Positions 9,429-21,283 of a stretch of 64,000 nucleotides of DNA are shown here, piece by piece. This stretch comes from Scilla litardierei (taxonomy: Eukaryota > Streptophyta > Magnoliopsida > Asparagales > Asparagaceae). The stretch is taken from contig CM061132.1 in assembly GCA_030789695.1 (NCBI GenBank), positions 160,872,817-160,936,816 on the forward strand, given 5' to 3'. Position numbers and translations under genes: made by a program. Numbering within the stretch: the first letter of the stretch is position 1; every line of letters begins with the position of its first letter. Under the pieces are notes generated by a model. The model had not been told where the DNA came from. It saw only the letters and a list, made by a program, of their open reading frames with translations, and searched no databases.

Positions 9429-12400
9429 TGTAATGGCCCTAGTGTCATAAACAATAAGTTATGTATGCTGGTTGATATGTAGTGTAAGTTTGTTTGTGTG
9501 CCTCTGTAGTGTGTATAGTAATTTTATTGTTTCTATAGTAACTTCCTACGTGAATGGCTATATGGTTGAATATGTCCTGACTTGGACATATAAGTGAATA
9601 CGTATGGATGTAGTGGATGTGATGTGGTGAGTATTATTATTGTTATTAGTGTGCTTAGTGATATTTGGTTGGTGGGTGTGTATAGTAAAATGGTATGTAC
9701 ACCCACTTATTTTATTATGTTCTAAAGAGATTAATATTGTTGTTGTTATTGGTATGAATGAATGGCATTGTGATTGATGTTGTTATTATTATTAGTATTA
9801 GCATTTTATTAATGTTGTTATTGTTGATGTTGGGTGTTATTATTGTTTGGGTGTTATTGTTGATGTTGGTTGTAGCTAGAGTGAGTTGGTTGGGCTTTGT
9901 TAGTTGGGCTTGGATTATTATTATAGATGAGAATAGAGATATTTTTGAGAAGAATGAGTGTCATGGCAAACTTGTAATAAATGAGGTTTCCCTTTATTCA
10001 AATTCTTTCTTCTTTATTCTACAACCTTCCCCACCTTTCTCCTAATTTTATTTTTCCTTCCCTCTTTCTTTTTTCCAAGCCAACCGAAATTTCCAGGCCC
10101 CCCTTGCTGGCCAAAAGCTCCTCTTGCTGCCAACGTTGGCAGGTCAAAAAAAAAGGAAGAAAAAAAAAGAAAAAGGAAAAGGAGAATTAAAGGATGAAAG
10201 AGAAAGAAAGAAAGGAGGAATGGGAAGAGAACTTGAAGAGAGATTGAAGGGGGAAATCCAAGGAGAGTTGGGGGGAAGAGATGACTTGGGGTTTGGAGCT
10301 TGATTCATGGTGGAGGATTTCATGGAATTGGAAGAGGGTTTAGTTTAGGGTTGAGTTGGGATGAGGAATCAAGAGGAAGATTTGGGATTTTGGAGCTTGG
10401 AGCTTGTAACCATGGTGGAGCTCTCTTGATTCTGAGGTAGGAGTCCAATCTCAACCCCCATGTTCATTTCATTTCATCTTGATGAGTAAAGTTGGCATTT
10501 TAGGGTTTTTATTGAAACCCCTTGACATGGTGCATTCATGATGAATCCATATGCGATGTTGAGTTACTTGATGCCATTAATATGTTTCATGGTGCTTTTA
10601 GTTGTCTTGGTTCACTAATTTTAAAAAATTGCTCTCAATCTTGACGTTGGAAACTCCTACTCCTTTTTCTGAAATTACTCTCACTCTAGATTGAATTCAT
10701 ATGATAGGTTTAACTAATATGATGCTATGCTATGATTCATATTGATTTGAGTGCCTTGCTTCATTCTATATGTGGAAATGCTCTCAAGTAGAATGTTGGA
10801 AATTTTACTCTCCATTCTCCCTTGCATGAAAATGGTAGATTTTGTGAATTATGTGAGTGATGAGAATGATGGAGTGGTAATTGGCCACACTTATGTGATG
10901 CTATGGTTTTAGTTCATGTTGCCTCGATTGCCTCATTTCATGAATTATGTTGAACTGCCCTCATTTTGAAATTTGAAACATTAGAAGCTTAATTAAGGAG
11001 AGAGTTGGGATTAAACATGCATTTCATAAATATTGGATTGCCTCATCTCATTTCAAATATTAGGTTGAATTGCTTTCATAATGAAAAGTGCTCTCATTTT
11101 GTTATATTGGGTAAATGAAATTGCTTTCATGTAGAATGGAGTGTTGCCTTAATTTTGTGATGGGGTAGAGAGTTTTGGAATTAGAATGAGATAATGCCTT
11201 GTTTCAATAATTATGTAAATTACTCTCATTTAGCATTGTCGGAAGCTTAAATCTTTTCCAATCCCATTTACATTAAGTGGGCGAATTAAGTAAGTTAAGT
11301 GAAATTTGGGTGTTGACATGGAAACTTAACCATGTAGGAAGCTTAAAATTAATTAACTTGAACTTTATGTTGCAAGTTCTAATTAAGATTGAATTCATAT
11401 GTTATGTTGACACTAAACGAGAAAAGTGTTTCTTTATGTTGCTTTTTCGTAGTTGGTTGTAACCAATAGAAGGTTACTAAAGAAGCTGACTTTAATTAGG
11501 AAGAAGCATACCTTCCCATGCCATGAGATTAACCATTTCACTAACAAGTTGATATCTTGCTAATATCCCCGTGTTGTCTCCCTTGAATGTGTTAGCCTAC
11601 TTAGGTTGCTAAATTGCTCGTGCTTAAATAAGTTGCTATCCTTGATTTAAAGGTGTGATATTAATTGCAATATTTGCAAGATACTCTCTTCTCATGCAAG
11701 GAGTAATGTTTATCCCAAGTTCATGCATATGTTCCTATTTTCATGAAATATGCAAGCCATGGTTGTTTCTCTCATTAAGGTATGCGGCTCAAGTTAGCTT
11801 TTATTGTGTTGATGTGGAAATCTTCATATGTTGTGGCAAACCCTTTTTGGTGTTTCGGCCTTGGGCCTCTTGTATATTTTGATGTGGTAATGAAAACATG
11901 ATGGTGTTAGGAGGAAGAAAATTTGAAAGAAAGCAAAATGCAAAGAATATAAGATACACACATACACATGGGTTGTGATATGATGACGTGATTAGGACAC
12001 GAAGGTGGAGTGTACGGGCAGAGACAAAGTTGCCACGGTAGGAGGCGGGTGAAGTCACCGTGGGCAACCTCTTGATCCATTAGGTGGCTCCACGTTGATA
12101 ACGGAGTAGAACCACTTGCACGTGCACGCCAGCTCGTTCATGGGATCCTCTTGCATTGCATTGCATCGCATTACTTGTGCATCATATGCATCATGGCATC
12201 ATTTAGCATTTTTGGGTGATTTGTGGTTGTATGTATGTGATGGTTAACTCTTAAGAATGAATATTGCCATGGATGTATTTGGTGCTTGAGTGATGGTATG
12301 TTCGAAAGTGTGATTGTTAGTAGTTAGCAAATATTATCATCCTTGTTGTTGTTGTAGTTGGTGATGTTGGCGGCGGCGGCGGTGTTGTTATAGTAATTAT

Positions 12401-14452
12401 TGGTGTTGTTGTTTGTAGGATTCCATCTTGTGCATTAATTTCCAATTGGGGGCTTGGTGGAATTGTGTAGCAACTTTAAGTGGAAATGTTAAAATTGTGT
12501 TAAGGATTGAATTCATGAAATGAAAGAAAGAAGGATGGGCCGTTGCAATCCCCTCTCTTTTCCATATCTAATTTTAGGATTGAATCTTTCATTCTAATGT
12601 TTAAGTGACTCTTCGAGTTATATGTGGCCATTAAAACTTGCATATTTATTCAAGCTCCTTAAGTAAATTCTTTAAAATTAGTAATTTTTTCCAAGTTGCT
12701 TGTAATAACTTGTTTGTGGGACTCCCTACTCATTTTAGAAAGTATTAGTTTAGGGGTTATGGTAATACTTGTAGTAGGATCCCCAACATGTGGAATAAAT
12801 GTTAAGTTGAATTGTAGAATTAGTTGTAGCATTAATTAGTGGGAAAGGATATAGTTTTACTTGAATTCCAAATGAAAGCTAACACCCTTCTTAGTTATAA
12901 TGTCTTATAAGTGCGAAAGGTGATGCCTTCCATGACTCTTTAACAAAAATTAGCACTTGTATCGGGATTATATGTTAAGAAACTTGTGAAATTATTAGGT
13001 AGAGAGCGCTTTTCCTACGTGACGTGCCAAATTAGGAATGTCCAAGTTGTTAATTGGTTGCATTTTGTGTAATTTTGATTAAACATTGGACATTAATTTG
13101 TGATGAAATTTATAGTCTCAATATTGAATCTTAATGTTGGTAGTTTTAAGTTTGAAGTCAAGTTAACGTTAGAAGCATATATTAATGCATTTTAATGTAC
13201 CGTTGCTTAAGCTTGTGTCTAGATCTTGAATGGAGACTGGATAGTGTTGCACTTATGCTCATGTGGGCTTGTTGTTGCTAATTTCTTTATGGCACTTCTC
13301 CTATGATTCTTGAGCAAGGTTATGTATTCTTTTTATGATTATAGCAGGTTCCCCTTTTTAATAATACGTATGTTGTAATTGGAAAATTTTGATAAATACA
13401 AGGAAAGCTCTGTCGAAATTTCTGTAAGCATTTCCATAACATCCTAAGCATTAGAAACTCAAGCTAGGAATATTACACAAAAGCCACTTGCTAGCTCCCT
13501 TAATTTTCCATGATTAAATGAACATCCATTTGAAAAAGTAGCTCAAAAGAACGTTAGTAAGAGGGTTATTGATAACTTCCAAGTTGGGAGCTTTAGAGAG
13601 TGTAGGGCCATAATTATCATCACCTACACGTTCATACCAGCTCTCTTATGCAAACTTTGGTTCCACATTAATTTGGTTCTGTTTCAATAGAAAGGTGTTT
13701 TTCCATAAACTTCGTAAAAGAACCTTTTTGTGAACACTCAAATTTAGATAAGAATTGTAGTTTTCATATAACTACTAGTAAGTCAAGCCTACATAGAGCA
13801 ATGTCAGATGTTGTTATTAGTAAATGCACTTGGGATGTTGCTGTGACGCTAGATTACATATTGCAGTTCACTCTTTATGTGTAGTACTCACTTTGTTTTG
13901 CTGGCCTTCCGCTTGCCGCAGGTATGTGTTTTGTTAATGATACCATTTACATTTCCATATGAGTTTGCCGTGATATGCCAGGAGTTGTTTCCCGTTTGTT
14001 ACTTAGTGCATTGCATTTTTGTGCACCATGTGAGTTGGGTTTGGACATCCTGCTGGGTCACGCTGTGACGTGTCCCCGTTGATATTTTTCAGGTGTTAGA
14101 TCGTAGAGTTGGGGGCCCATTAGTTCAGCAGGACGGAGTTGAGAGTGGGGTGAGTGTGTAAGGGATCTTGAGGTGTGTTTTGTACTTTGGCGAGATGTGG
14201 GTTGTTATGTTGTATATGAGATATGCATAGAAATGTTGTATAAACAGTTTGTGTATATGTATATCTGTGTTTTGGGTTGTTGTCCCTTTTGTGTTTCTGT
14301 GATTTCCGAAATGCTACATGTACTATCCCAGTAGTGCGCAGTGGGCCTGCCTGCGTTTTGAAACTTTCTATTTCCTTTGTAACACCCGCCTCTTCGGAAA
14401 TACCTGATACGGATTCGTACTTATCGGGTAACCCGGGGAGCGGGGCGTTACA
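9429..14452 (+). mobile_element. 5.0-kb gypsy-type solo LTR nested in element A gag
   Basis: It begins TGTAATGGCCCTAG and ends CGGGGCGTTACA, typical termini of Tekay/Del-type gypsy LTRs, and is flanked by a 5-bp duplication GACTG (9424-9428 and 14453-14457). Removing it restores the gag reading across the junction. Within it I find only AT-rich, non-coding sequence, purine-rich blocks (10140-10260) and simple GTT/ATT stretches near 9640-9870. No primer site, purine tract or protein is evident, so a solo LTR is more likely than a complete element; orientation is judged from TGTAA...TTACA. Confidence 0.75.
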
Positions 14453-15102
14453 GACTGCATGACTTTAAGTTCATTGCTGAGTACAACTCATCACTTTTTA
14501 GCATCACCTCATGCCTGAAGTTGTGTAGTGAAAAATTCTCAGAAGATCGCATGTTGGAAAAGACGTACACGTCTTTCCACGAGAAGGATGCGATACTGAT
14601 GCAGCAATACCATGAACGAAAGTTCACCAAGTATTCTGAGTTGATGTCATGTTTACTCATGGCTAAATAAAACAGAGAGCTTCTCCTCGCCACTCACAAC
14701 ATGCGCCCCCTGGCACTGCCCCCTCCCATAAGCTCACAATGCATCTTCTTCTAAAAAGAAGAAAGATAATAAAAGAAAAGAAAGACCACAGAAAGGGAGA
14801 CATAACAAAAGGGCTAGAGGTCAAGTCCAACCGCGAAAAAAATGAAGGGAGGCGGAAGTTCGCCTGGCACAGAAATGACAATAAGAGAAATGATGCACTC
14901 CCACCCAAGAGGGAATGGAAAGATCAGTGACATAGCTGTGGCATGAAATGCCACTGGTCCAGAGTGTGCCGAACTCTGCAACATCTCCAGGATCTATATA
15001 AAGAGAACAAGAAAAAGAAAGTTGAAACAAACCTGTTGACCACAAATGCTCCATTAAAGTTTACAGCTGACGACTTCGAAAGAGATGCCCTGCTTGATTA
15101 GC
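14453..15102 (+). pseudogene. element A gag, remainder with damaged zinc knuckle
   Basis: Continues gag after the nested LTR: the stretch from AEYNSSLFSI to MQQYHERKFTKYSEL is readable up to a stop at 14668. A second part near 14930-15060 carries a CCHC knuckle relic. Its first cysteine codon is lost and the glycine before the histidine is replaced by cysteine (element B reads CQNCGMKGHWSRVC at the same place). It ends with a stop near 15100. It cannot encode a working nucleocapsid. Confidence 0.8.
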
Positions 15103-15231
15103 CACTACTTCATCTTTGCAATTTGATTTAAGAACAATTTATGTTATGAGAGCATTTTGAATTATGTATTTGTTTTGAATAGAAATTTGATTATGTTCCT
15201 GAAATACAAATGTTTTATTCGTCTTTCATAG

Positions 15232-17119
15232 ATGGATCGCTCTCATGACTGCTTAGTAGAGAGTGATTCAACGCATACGATCCTTCAGTATAAATGCTAT
15301 TTTCATAGAATTATACCATATAAAAGCCATGTAAATACAATTTCAGGGCCATCGAATATTATTGAAGGTTCTGGGAATGCAACTTTGTTGCTCCCAAACG
15401 GAAAAGAAATAAAAATAAAGGATGCACTATTCTCTCCGAATTCCAGTAGAAACTTACTAAGTTTCAAGGACCTCCGCTCAAACGGATTCCATCTGGAAAC
15501 AACAAATGTAAATGAAAAATAACTTCTGTATGTAACGTCGCAAGAAAAAGGAGTAAAATCCACACTTAAACGTTTTGAGAGCCTTTTATCATGCATCTAC
15601 CATAAAAAGATTCGGAGAAAGGAAGTTAATTTGACGGAGCACCTGAAGTGCCCGCCATCAGCCAAGTTTTTGCTTTGGCATGGTAGACTTGGCCACCACG
15701 GATCAGTAATGATGCACCGCATCTTATCTCAATCCAATGGGCACGACCTGAAGAACCAGAAGATTCTTCAGAAGGGAGAATTCCTTGCATCCCCTGCTTC
15801 AAGAGGAAATTAATTACAAAGCCATCACCACTAAAAGTTGATATTGAATCTCCAAGCTTCCTCCAAAAGAATACAAGGAGACATATGTGGGCCTATCCAC
15901 CACCCCTAGTGGGCTATTTCGGTACTTTATGGTACTGATAGATGCATCCTCGAAATATTCGTATGTGTGTCTACTATCGACCCGCAACTTAGCTTTTCCA
16001 AAGCTATTGACACAAATAATAAAGTTACGGGTGCATTTTTCAGACAACCAAATAAAGAAAATACATCTGAATAATGCTGGGGAATTTACCTCCCGGTTAT
16101 TTCAAGAGTACTGCCAGGCAACGAGAATAGAAATTGAGCATCCAGTGCCGCATGTTCATAACCAAAACGGGTTGGCAGCGTCACCGATAAAAAGACTCTA
16201 ATGGATTGCACGTCCATTGTTAATGAAATCCCAGTTGCCGGTGGATGCATGGGGACATGCAATTTTGCATGCTGCATTGTTAATAAAAATAAGACCCACT
16301 GGAGGTCAGAGTCTCTCTCCAATGCAACTTGCATATGGAATGCCACCGAACATTTCTCATTTGAGAATCTTCAATTGCATAGTTTACATCCTGATTGCAC
16401 CACCACAGAGGACAAAAATGGGTCTTCAACGTCGCCTAGGTATTTATGTAGGGTTTGACTCACCCTCTATTATAAGATACATAAAACCCCAAATGTGGGA
16501 CACATTTAAGGCACGCCTTGAAGTCTGTGATTTTGATGGGGACAAGTTCCCCAAAATGGGCCCAGATACCGAAAAATCTGGTGCGAAGAAAATTATAACG
16601 TGGGATACAAAAAGTTTGTTCCACTATGATCCGGTAACAAAACAATGTGAAGATGAGATCCTGAAGAGCCTCCACATACAGAACACTGTTCATCAATTAC
16701 CGGACTTATTCACTAACAACCAGAAGATTGCCAGATCACACATCCATGATGCAAATACTCCAGCTAGGATTGACATCCCCGAGAATGGATGCAATTCACC
16801 AGCAGCAGAAGCGGCTACTCCTCAACAGAAAAGAGGCAGACCACCAGGCTCAAAGGATAAAAATCCAAGAAAAAGAAACATACCTAGAGACCTTGGGACT
16901 ATACCTCCACATAGAAATGAGCTCATGTCCATACCCTCACCCCTCTCGGAATCCACTGTAGAGGAACTGCCGGGAGAAACTAAAATATCATTAAATTATG
17001 TACGTACATTGGAGGTGTTGGACAAAAAGAGTACAGTCGTCGACGATGAATTCGCATTTCATATTGATATTCATGTCACCGGAAGCGACGATGATCATGA
17101 TCCACATTCCGTTGCTTAA
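15232..17119 (+). pseudogene. element A protease and integrase region
   Basis: From 15232 a frame matches the copia protease and post-protease region (THTILQ, NTISGPSNIIEGSG, NLLSFKDLRSNGFH). From about 15640 the integrase zinc finger (LWHGRLGHHGSVMMHRI) and a broken catalytic core follow, with shifts near 15810 and 16200. The frame 16217-17119 is the C-terminal integrase and linker: VDAWGHAILHAALLI, YGMPPNISHLRIF, GFDSPSIIRYIKP, then an AT-hook-like KRGRPPGSKDKNPRKR at about residues 203-218. Stops and shifts rule out a working polyprotein. Confidence 0.85.
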
Positions 17120-18610
17120 TGCAAACGTATAAATGATTGGCCAAAGTGGAATCAGGCAATAGAAGCTGAACTGGACTCGCTTAAGAAACGCAAAGTGTTT
17201 GGGAAAATAGTCCATACACCTACTAGTGTCAAACCTCTAAGATACAAATGGGTATTCGTGAGAAAAAGAAATGAAAATAATGAGATCACACGCTACAAAG
17301 CAAGGCTTATAGCGCAAGGATTTTTCCAAAGACCGGGTATTGACTATGAGGAAACATACTCCCTGGTTATGGATGCGATCACTTTCCGATTTCTGATAAG
17401 CTTAATAGCAAAGGAAGGTCTAGATATGCAGCTAATGAATGTTGTGACTGCATATCTATTCGGTAATCTCGATAAGGAGATATACATGAAACTTCCTGAT
17501 TGCTTTTCAATGCATGCTGAATTAAAAGATAGACCTTGGGACGTCTACTCTGTTAAGCTTCAAAGATCATTGTATGGTCTCAAACAATTGGGAAGAATGT
17601 GGTACAACGGATTGAGTGAATTCCTTGTACAACAAGGATTCAACAATAATGAAGTCTGCCCTTGCATCTTTATAAGAGCAAATGGAAAAGGATTCGTCAT
17701 AATAGCAGTCTACGCAGACGATTTGAATCTCATTGGATCTCCTGAAGAGATCACTGAGATATTTGTAAGCCTGACAAAAGAATTCGAAATGAAAGACCTA
17801 AGAAAAACGAAATTCTGTCTTGGCTTATATGTTGAACATCTAAAAGACGGAATCCTATTACACCAAACCACATATACGAAATAAAATGTTGCAAAGATTT
17901 CATATGGACCAATGTCATCCACTTAGTACACCTATGGTGGTACGATCTCTGGATGTACATAAAGACCTCTTCCGGCCGCTGGAAGAGGGGGATGATATAC
18001 TTAGTCCAGAAGTCCCTTATCTAAGTGATATTGGAGCACTTCTATATCTGGCCAAATACACGCGTCCCGATATAGCGTTCACAGTAAACTTACTAGCCAG
18101 ATACAGTGCAGCGCCTATGCAGCTCCACTGGACCGGGGTTAAGTACCTTCTACGCTACCTCCAAGGGTCAATAGATTTTGGACTCTTTTACAAAAATGGA
18201 TTATCCTCCACACTTGTTGGTTATGTTAATGCAGGTTACAGGCCTGATCCCCACAATGCAAAGTCACAGACATGGTACGTGTTTACTATGGTGGGACAGC
18301 CATATCCTAGAGATCCGTCAAGCAAACCATGACGACGACCTCATCTAATTACTTAGAGATCATCGCCATCCATGAAGCAAGCAGAGATTGTGTCTGGCTA
18401 CGATCAGTTATAAATCACATCCTGGTGACGATTGGATTGAAGACTGGGGACCTTGAACCTACTAGCATATTCGAGGATAATGCTGCTTGCATTGCTCAGC
18501 TACGAGGTGGCTACATCAAAGGCGACAGAACGAAACATATTTCCCCTAAATTCTTCTGGACGCATGAGCTACAGAGAAATGGCGAGATCGATGTCAGACA
18601 AGTACAATAA
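17120..18610 (+). pseudogene. element A reverse transcriptase and RNase H
   Basis: 17195-17884 encodes most of a copia RT (YKWVFVRKRNENNEI, YKARLIAQGF, MQLMNVVTAYLFG, SLYGLKQLGRMWY and the catalytic YADD box near residue 175), ended by a stop at 17882. 17886-18332 continues in another frame (YTRPDIAFTVNLLARYSAAP, YLQGSIDFGLFY). 18329-18610 holds the rest of RNase H (SSNYLEIIAIHEASRDCVWLRS, EDNAACIAQLRGGYIKGDRTKHI), also shifted. The domain order RT then RNase H after integrase fixes it as Ty1/copia. Confidence 0.88.
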
Positions 18611-18723
18611 TGTGACAACCTGGCAGACTTGTTCACTAAATCTCTTCCTACTGTTGCCTCTAGAAAGTTTGTATAGAAAATTGGGATGACACGCCTAAGA
18701 GATCTGAAAGCCTGAGAGCTTAT

Positions 18724-18738
18724 ACAGATCAGGGGGAG
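18724..18738 (+). promoter_or_regulatory. internal polypurine tract-like site of element A
   Basis: Reads cagatcagggggagt about 200 bp before the 3' LTR. The same tract appears in reverse twice in element B (55813-55828 and 55992-56006), in addition to the LTR-adjacent tract. Confidence 0.5.
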
Positions 18739-18920
18739 TTAGAGAGTGTTTGTACTCTTTTTTCCTTAACTATGGTTTTTCCCACAAGCTTTTCCGTAGC
18801 TAAAGGTTTTAACAAGGCAAACATCATCAACTCGGGATCCTGAAGTATCCATCCCATGCGAGACTCAAACTACACTCAGAATCATGAGGTACTCATGAGC
18901 AGAGTCCAAACATGTGACTG

Positions 18921-18932
18921 GATAAGGGAGAG
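18921..18932 (+). promoter_or_regulatory. element A polypurine tract
   Basis: gataagggagag directly precedes the TG that opens the 3' LTR. Element B has gataagggggag in the same place. Confidence 0.75.
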
Positions 18933-19085
18933 TGTTGTGTACGGATGTTGATGATAGATTTGTATTAGGATTACGCATTATCTTATAGATAAGACAGTAT
19001 CTATTGTATCCTATATCTTTGTACGCTCCTCTATCTGCTATAAATAAAGAGCTGGAGACTCCTCCCTAGATGATGATTCATAACA
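18933..19085 (+). repeat. element A 3' LTR
   Basis: Begins TGTTGTGTACGG and ends CATAACA, followed by the target duplication AAATA. It keeps a TATA-type motif CTATAAATAAAG near 19038. Confidence 0.88.
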
Positions 19086-20104
19086 AAATATTATTACCAG
19101 ATGTTATAAAAAATAAATGGATTTCAAATTTGTCTTGAAAAACTTAGATATGTAGTGGTCTGTGTTTAATGAAAGTTGCTTTTGATACTAAATAATTAAT
19201 TTAATGGCAAAGTATTATAGTAGAGACCCTAATTCATGAATTATTTTAATAAATGAATGGTTAAGATTGATTTGTGGAATAGCAGAAGAAAATGATTATG
19301 CAGTTAGGAGATCTGAACCCCAAGGATTACATCTATATTTTATACAAAATTGATATGGAAATTCGTATTTATTAAAAATCGGATATTCAAATCCGGAATT
19401 ACTGATTGGATTATTTGTGGAGCGATATGGAGGTCAGTTAGTCACTGAGAAAATTTTCCGTTCGGCTAGCCCATGCTAGCTCACCCCGAATGATTTGTAA
19501 TGATTTGTCCGGTTCATTTTGATATTCATATTTTAAAATCACAAACCATTAATTTGTCCGGTTCATTTTGATTCCATCACAGTACAGAAAATTCAACGGA
19601 TTGTCACAGAAGAACATCGATGAAATGACGACATATACATTTGAGGATCAGATGTCAGATGTCAAATTGCCAGTGTTTCTCAATACAGATTCTATTTAAG
19701 GTCAAAAAATTCAAGCAATTTTCTTCCAATAATGGTCGGTACAAGAAAAGGAGGAGGAAAAAAACAACAGTGTACTAAGATCCCACAAATATACATCTTC
19801 ACAAAGTTACACCCACATCTTGAAAACCCCATGTCACTTTTAAAAAAAAATGCCTTTGTTCCTTCTTACAACTCCTCTCTGTTGCACAAGAATGGTGAAA
19901 ACAAAAAACAAAAAAAAAAAAATTGATACATGTTATGAACACGATCCGGACAGCCCAAGCAGAAGGAATGACACCCATTTAATGATCAACACAACACCAC
20001 AATATCAGCAACCAGGTTTATTGCCACTCACTTGTGAATGCTGCACACATCGCCATCGTTGAGAGCAAGGCACACTAAAAAATCATGCTACTTGCAGATT
20101 GCCA

Positions 20105-20131
20105 AGAAGAAGAAGAAGAAGAAGAAGAAGA
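20105..20131. repeat. (AAG)n microsatellite
   Basis: About nine uninterrupted aag units. Confidence 0.9.
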
Positions 20132-20965
20132 AATGCACACAACGCTTCTAACCAATCACTGACCATTCATCACTTCCCACTGCTCGCTTTTCCGCCTGAA
20201 GAGGCCCGTTTGACATCCAAGCCGCTGGAGCTAGACAGCCTCGCCATTCGGCTAGACCCACCTGATATCTTCCGCGATGGAGATGGAATGTGCGAATGAG
20301 TTGGAGTTCTGAATGAAACATACGATGAGAACCATCAGAAATAAGCCATGACAAACAGTCAGAATAAAATTTATAGAACGATATGTGAATGTTATGATTT
20401 AGGAATAACGATCAATATTATTGGTTTCAGCTGGGGATTTATTGTCTTAGATTTCATACAACAAAGAAAACGTCTGACCTAGAAGGAGAACCATGTTATG
20501 TAGTTGAAGTTATTGAATATTTTTCATGTGAATTAGTAGGCAACACCACCAAACAAGACACAATTCTTCAATACATACAGTTAGGTACACACACGGAAAA
20601 ACAAGCATATGGAGATAACAAAGATCGGCTGATAAACTGAATGTAGATAGAGATAATCTATAATGAGGTGTAGAGCACTGGACTTCCATAATGCAGCTGT
20701 GTTGAGCTTGCCAGAAAAGGATATGGAAGTACTTTCATTCGTTAGACTTGTGTTAATATATTTGGTATTTACATCATGTAAACGTTTGCATGGAAAAGAA
20801 TAGGTGTGTTCAATATCTTTGATGGTTACTTAAATGCAGATGGCAAATCAGTTATTCTGACATCATAGTACCATACTTCCATGTTATGATTCTTAGGAAG
20901 CTGCCATATGGGATCATATCTTAAAATGGTCATGCTAAGCACCATGATTATAACCATTTCGCGCG

Positions 20966-21088
20966 TTTTTTCTTTTTTTCTTTCTTTCTTTCTTTTTTTT
21001 TTTTTTTTTGGGGGGGGGGGGGGTTTGGTGGGTGTGCGTGCGTGCGTGTGTGCGTGTGGGTGTGCGTGCGTGCGTGCGTGCGTGTGGT
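20966..21088. repeat. T-run, G-run and TGCG/TG repeat block
   Basis: Pyrimidine-rich (CTTT) repeats pass into a T-run, then an uninterrupted G-run of about 14, then (TGCG)/(TG) repeats. Confidence 0.9.
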
Positions 21089-21283
21089 GGCGATTTTCTT
21101 TGCTCTTAAAAACTTTAGTATCAACGTAAATATTCAAGAAGTTAATTGATCAAACAATAGTTTCTTTGTAACATTAATCCTATGGGAGAGGGGCATGCTT
21201 TGAGATCAAATAGATTTTCCCCCAAAAATATATAAATATATGGCAAAAAGAAACTACTCTGGATCTTAACCACCCACGAGATG

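Larger units (their letters stand above)
6937..19085 (+). mobile_element. Copia element A (degenerate, with nested LTR)
   Basis: A complete but decayed Ty1/copia element. It has LTRs of 151 bp (6937-7087) and 153 bp (18933-19085), a 5-bp target duplication AAATA on both sides (6932-6936 and 19086-19090), a GC-rich leader, gag, protease, integrase, RT and RNase H in copia order, and a polypurine tract next to the 3' LTR. The total of 12,149 bp includes a 5,024-bp foreign LTR in gag; without it the element is about 7.1 kb. The two LTRs differ at roughly 15 percent of positions and the genes carry many stops and frameshifts, so it is old. Element B at 55.5-62.1 kb is a relative. The copia lineage is not assigned. 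Confidence 0.9.
19091..21283. other. intergenic, downstream of the kinesin gene
   Basis: No coding sequence that I can support. It contains a short duplicated phrase (atttgtccggttcattttgat near 19505 and 19552), an AAG repeat at about 20105-20131 and a T-run/G-run/TG-repeat block at 20966-21088. The 3' UTR of the kinesin probably occupies the last few hundred bases. Confidence 0.5.

Noticed and set aside
9758..10045. Hydrophobic 95-codon frame resembling a membrane protein
   Set aside because: Made of GTT/ATT simple repeats inside the nested 5-kb LTR.
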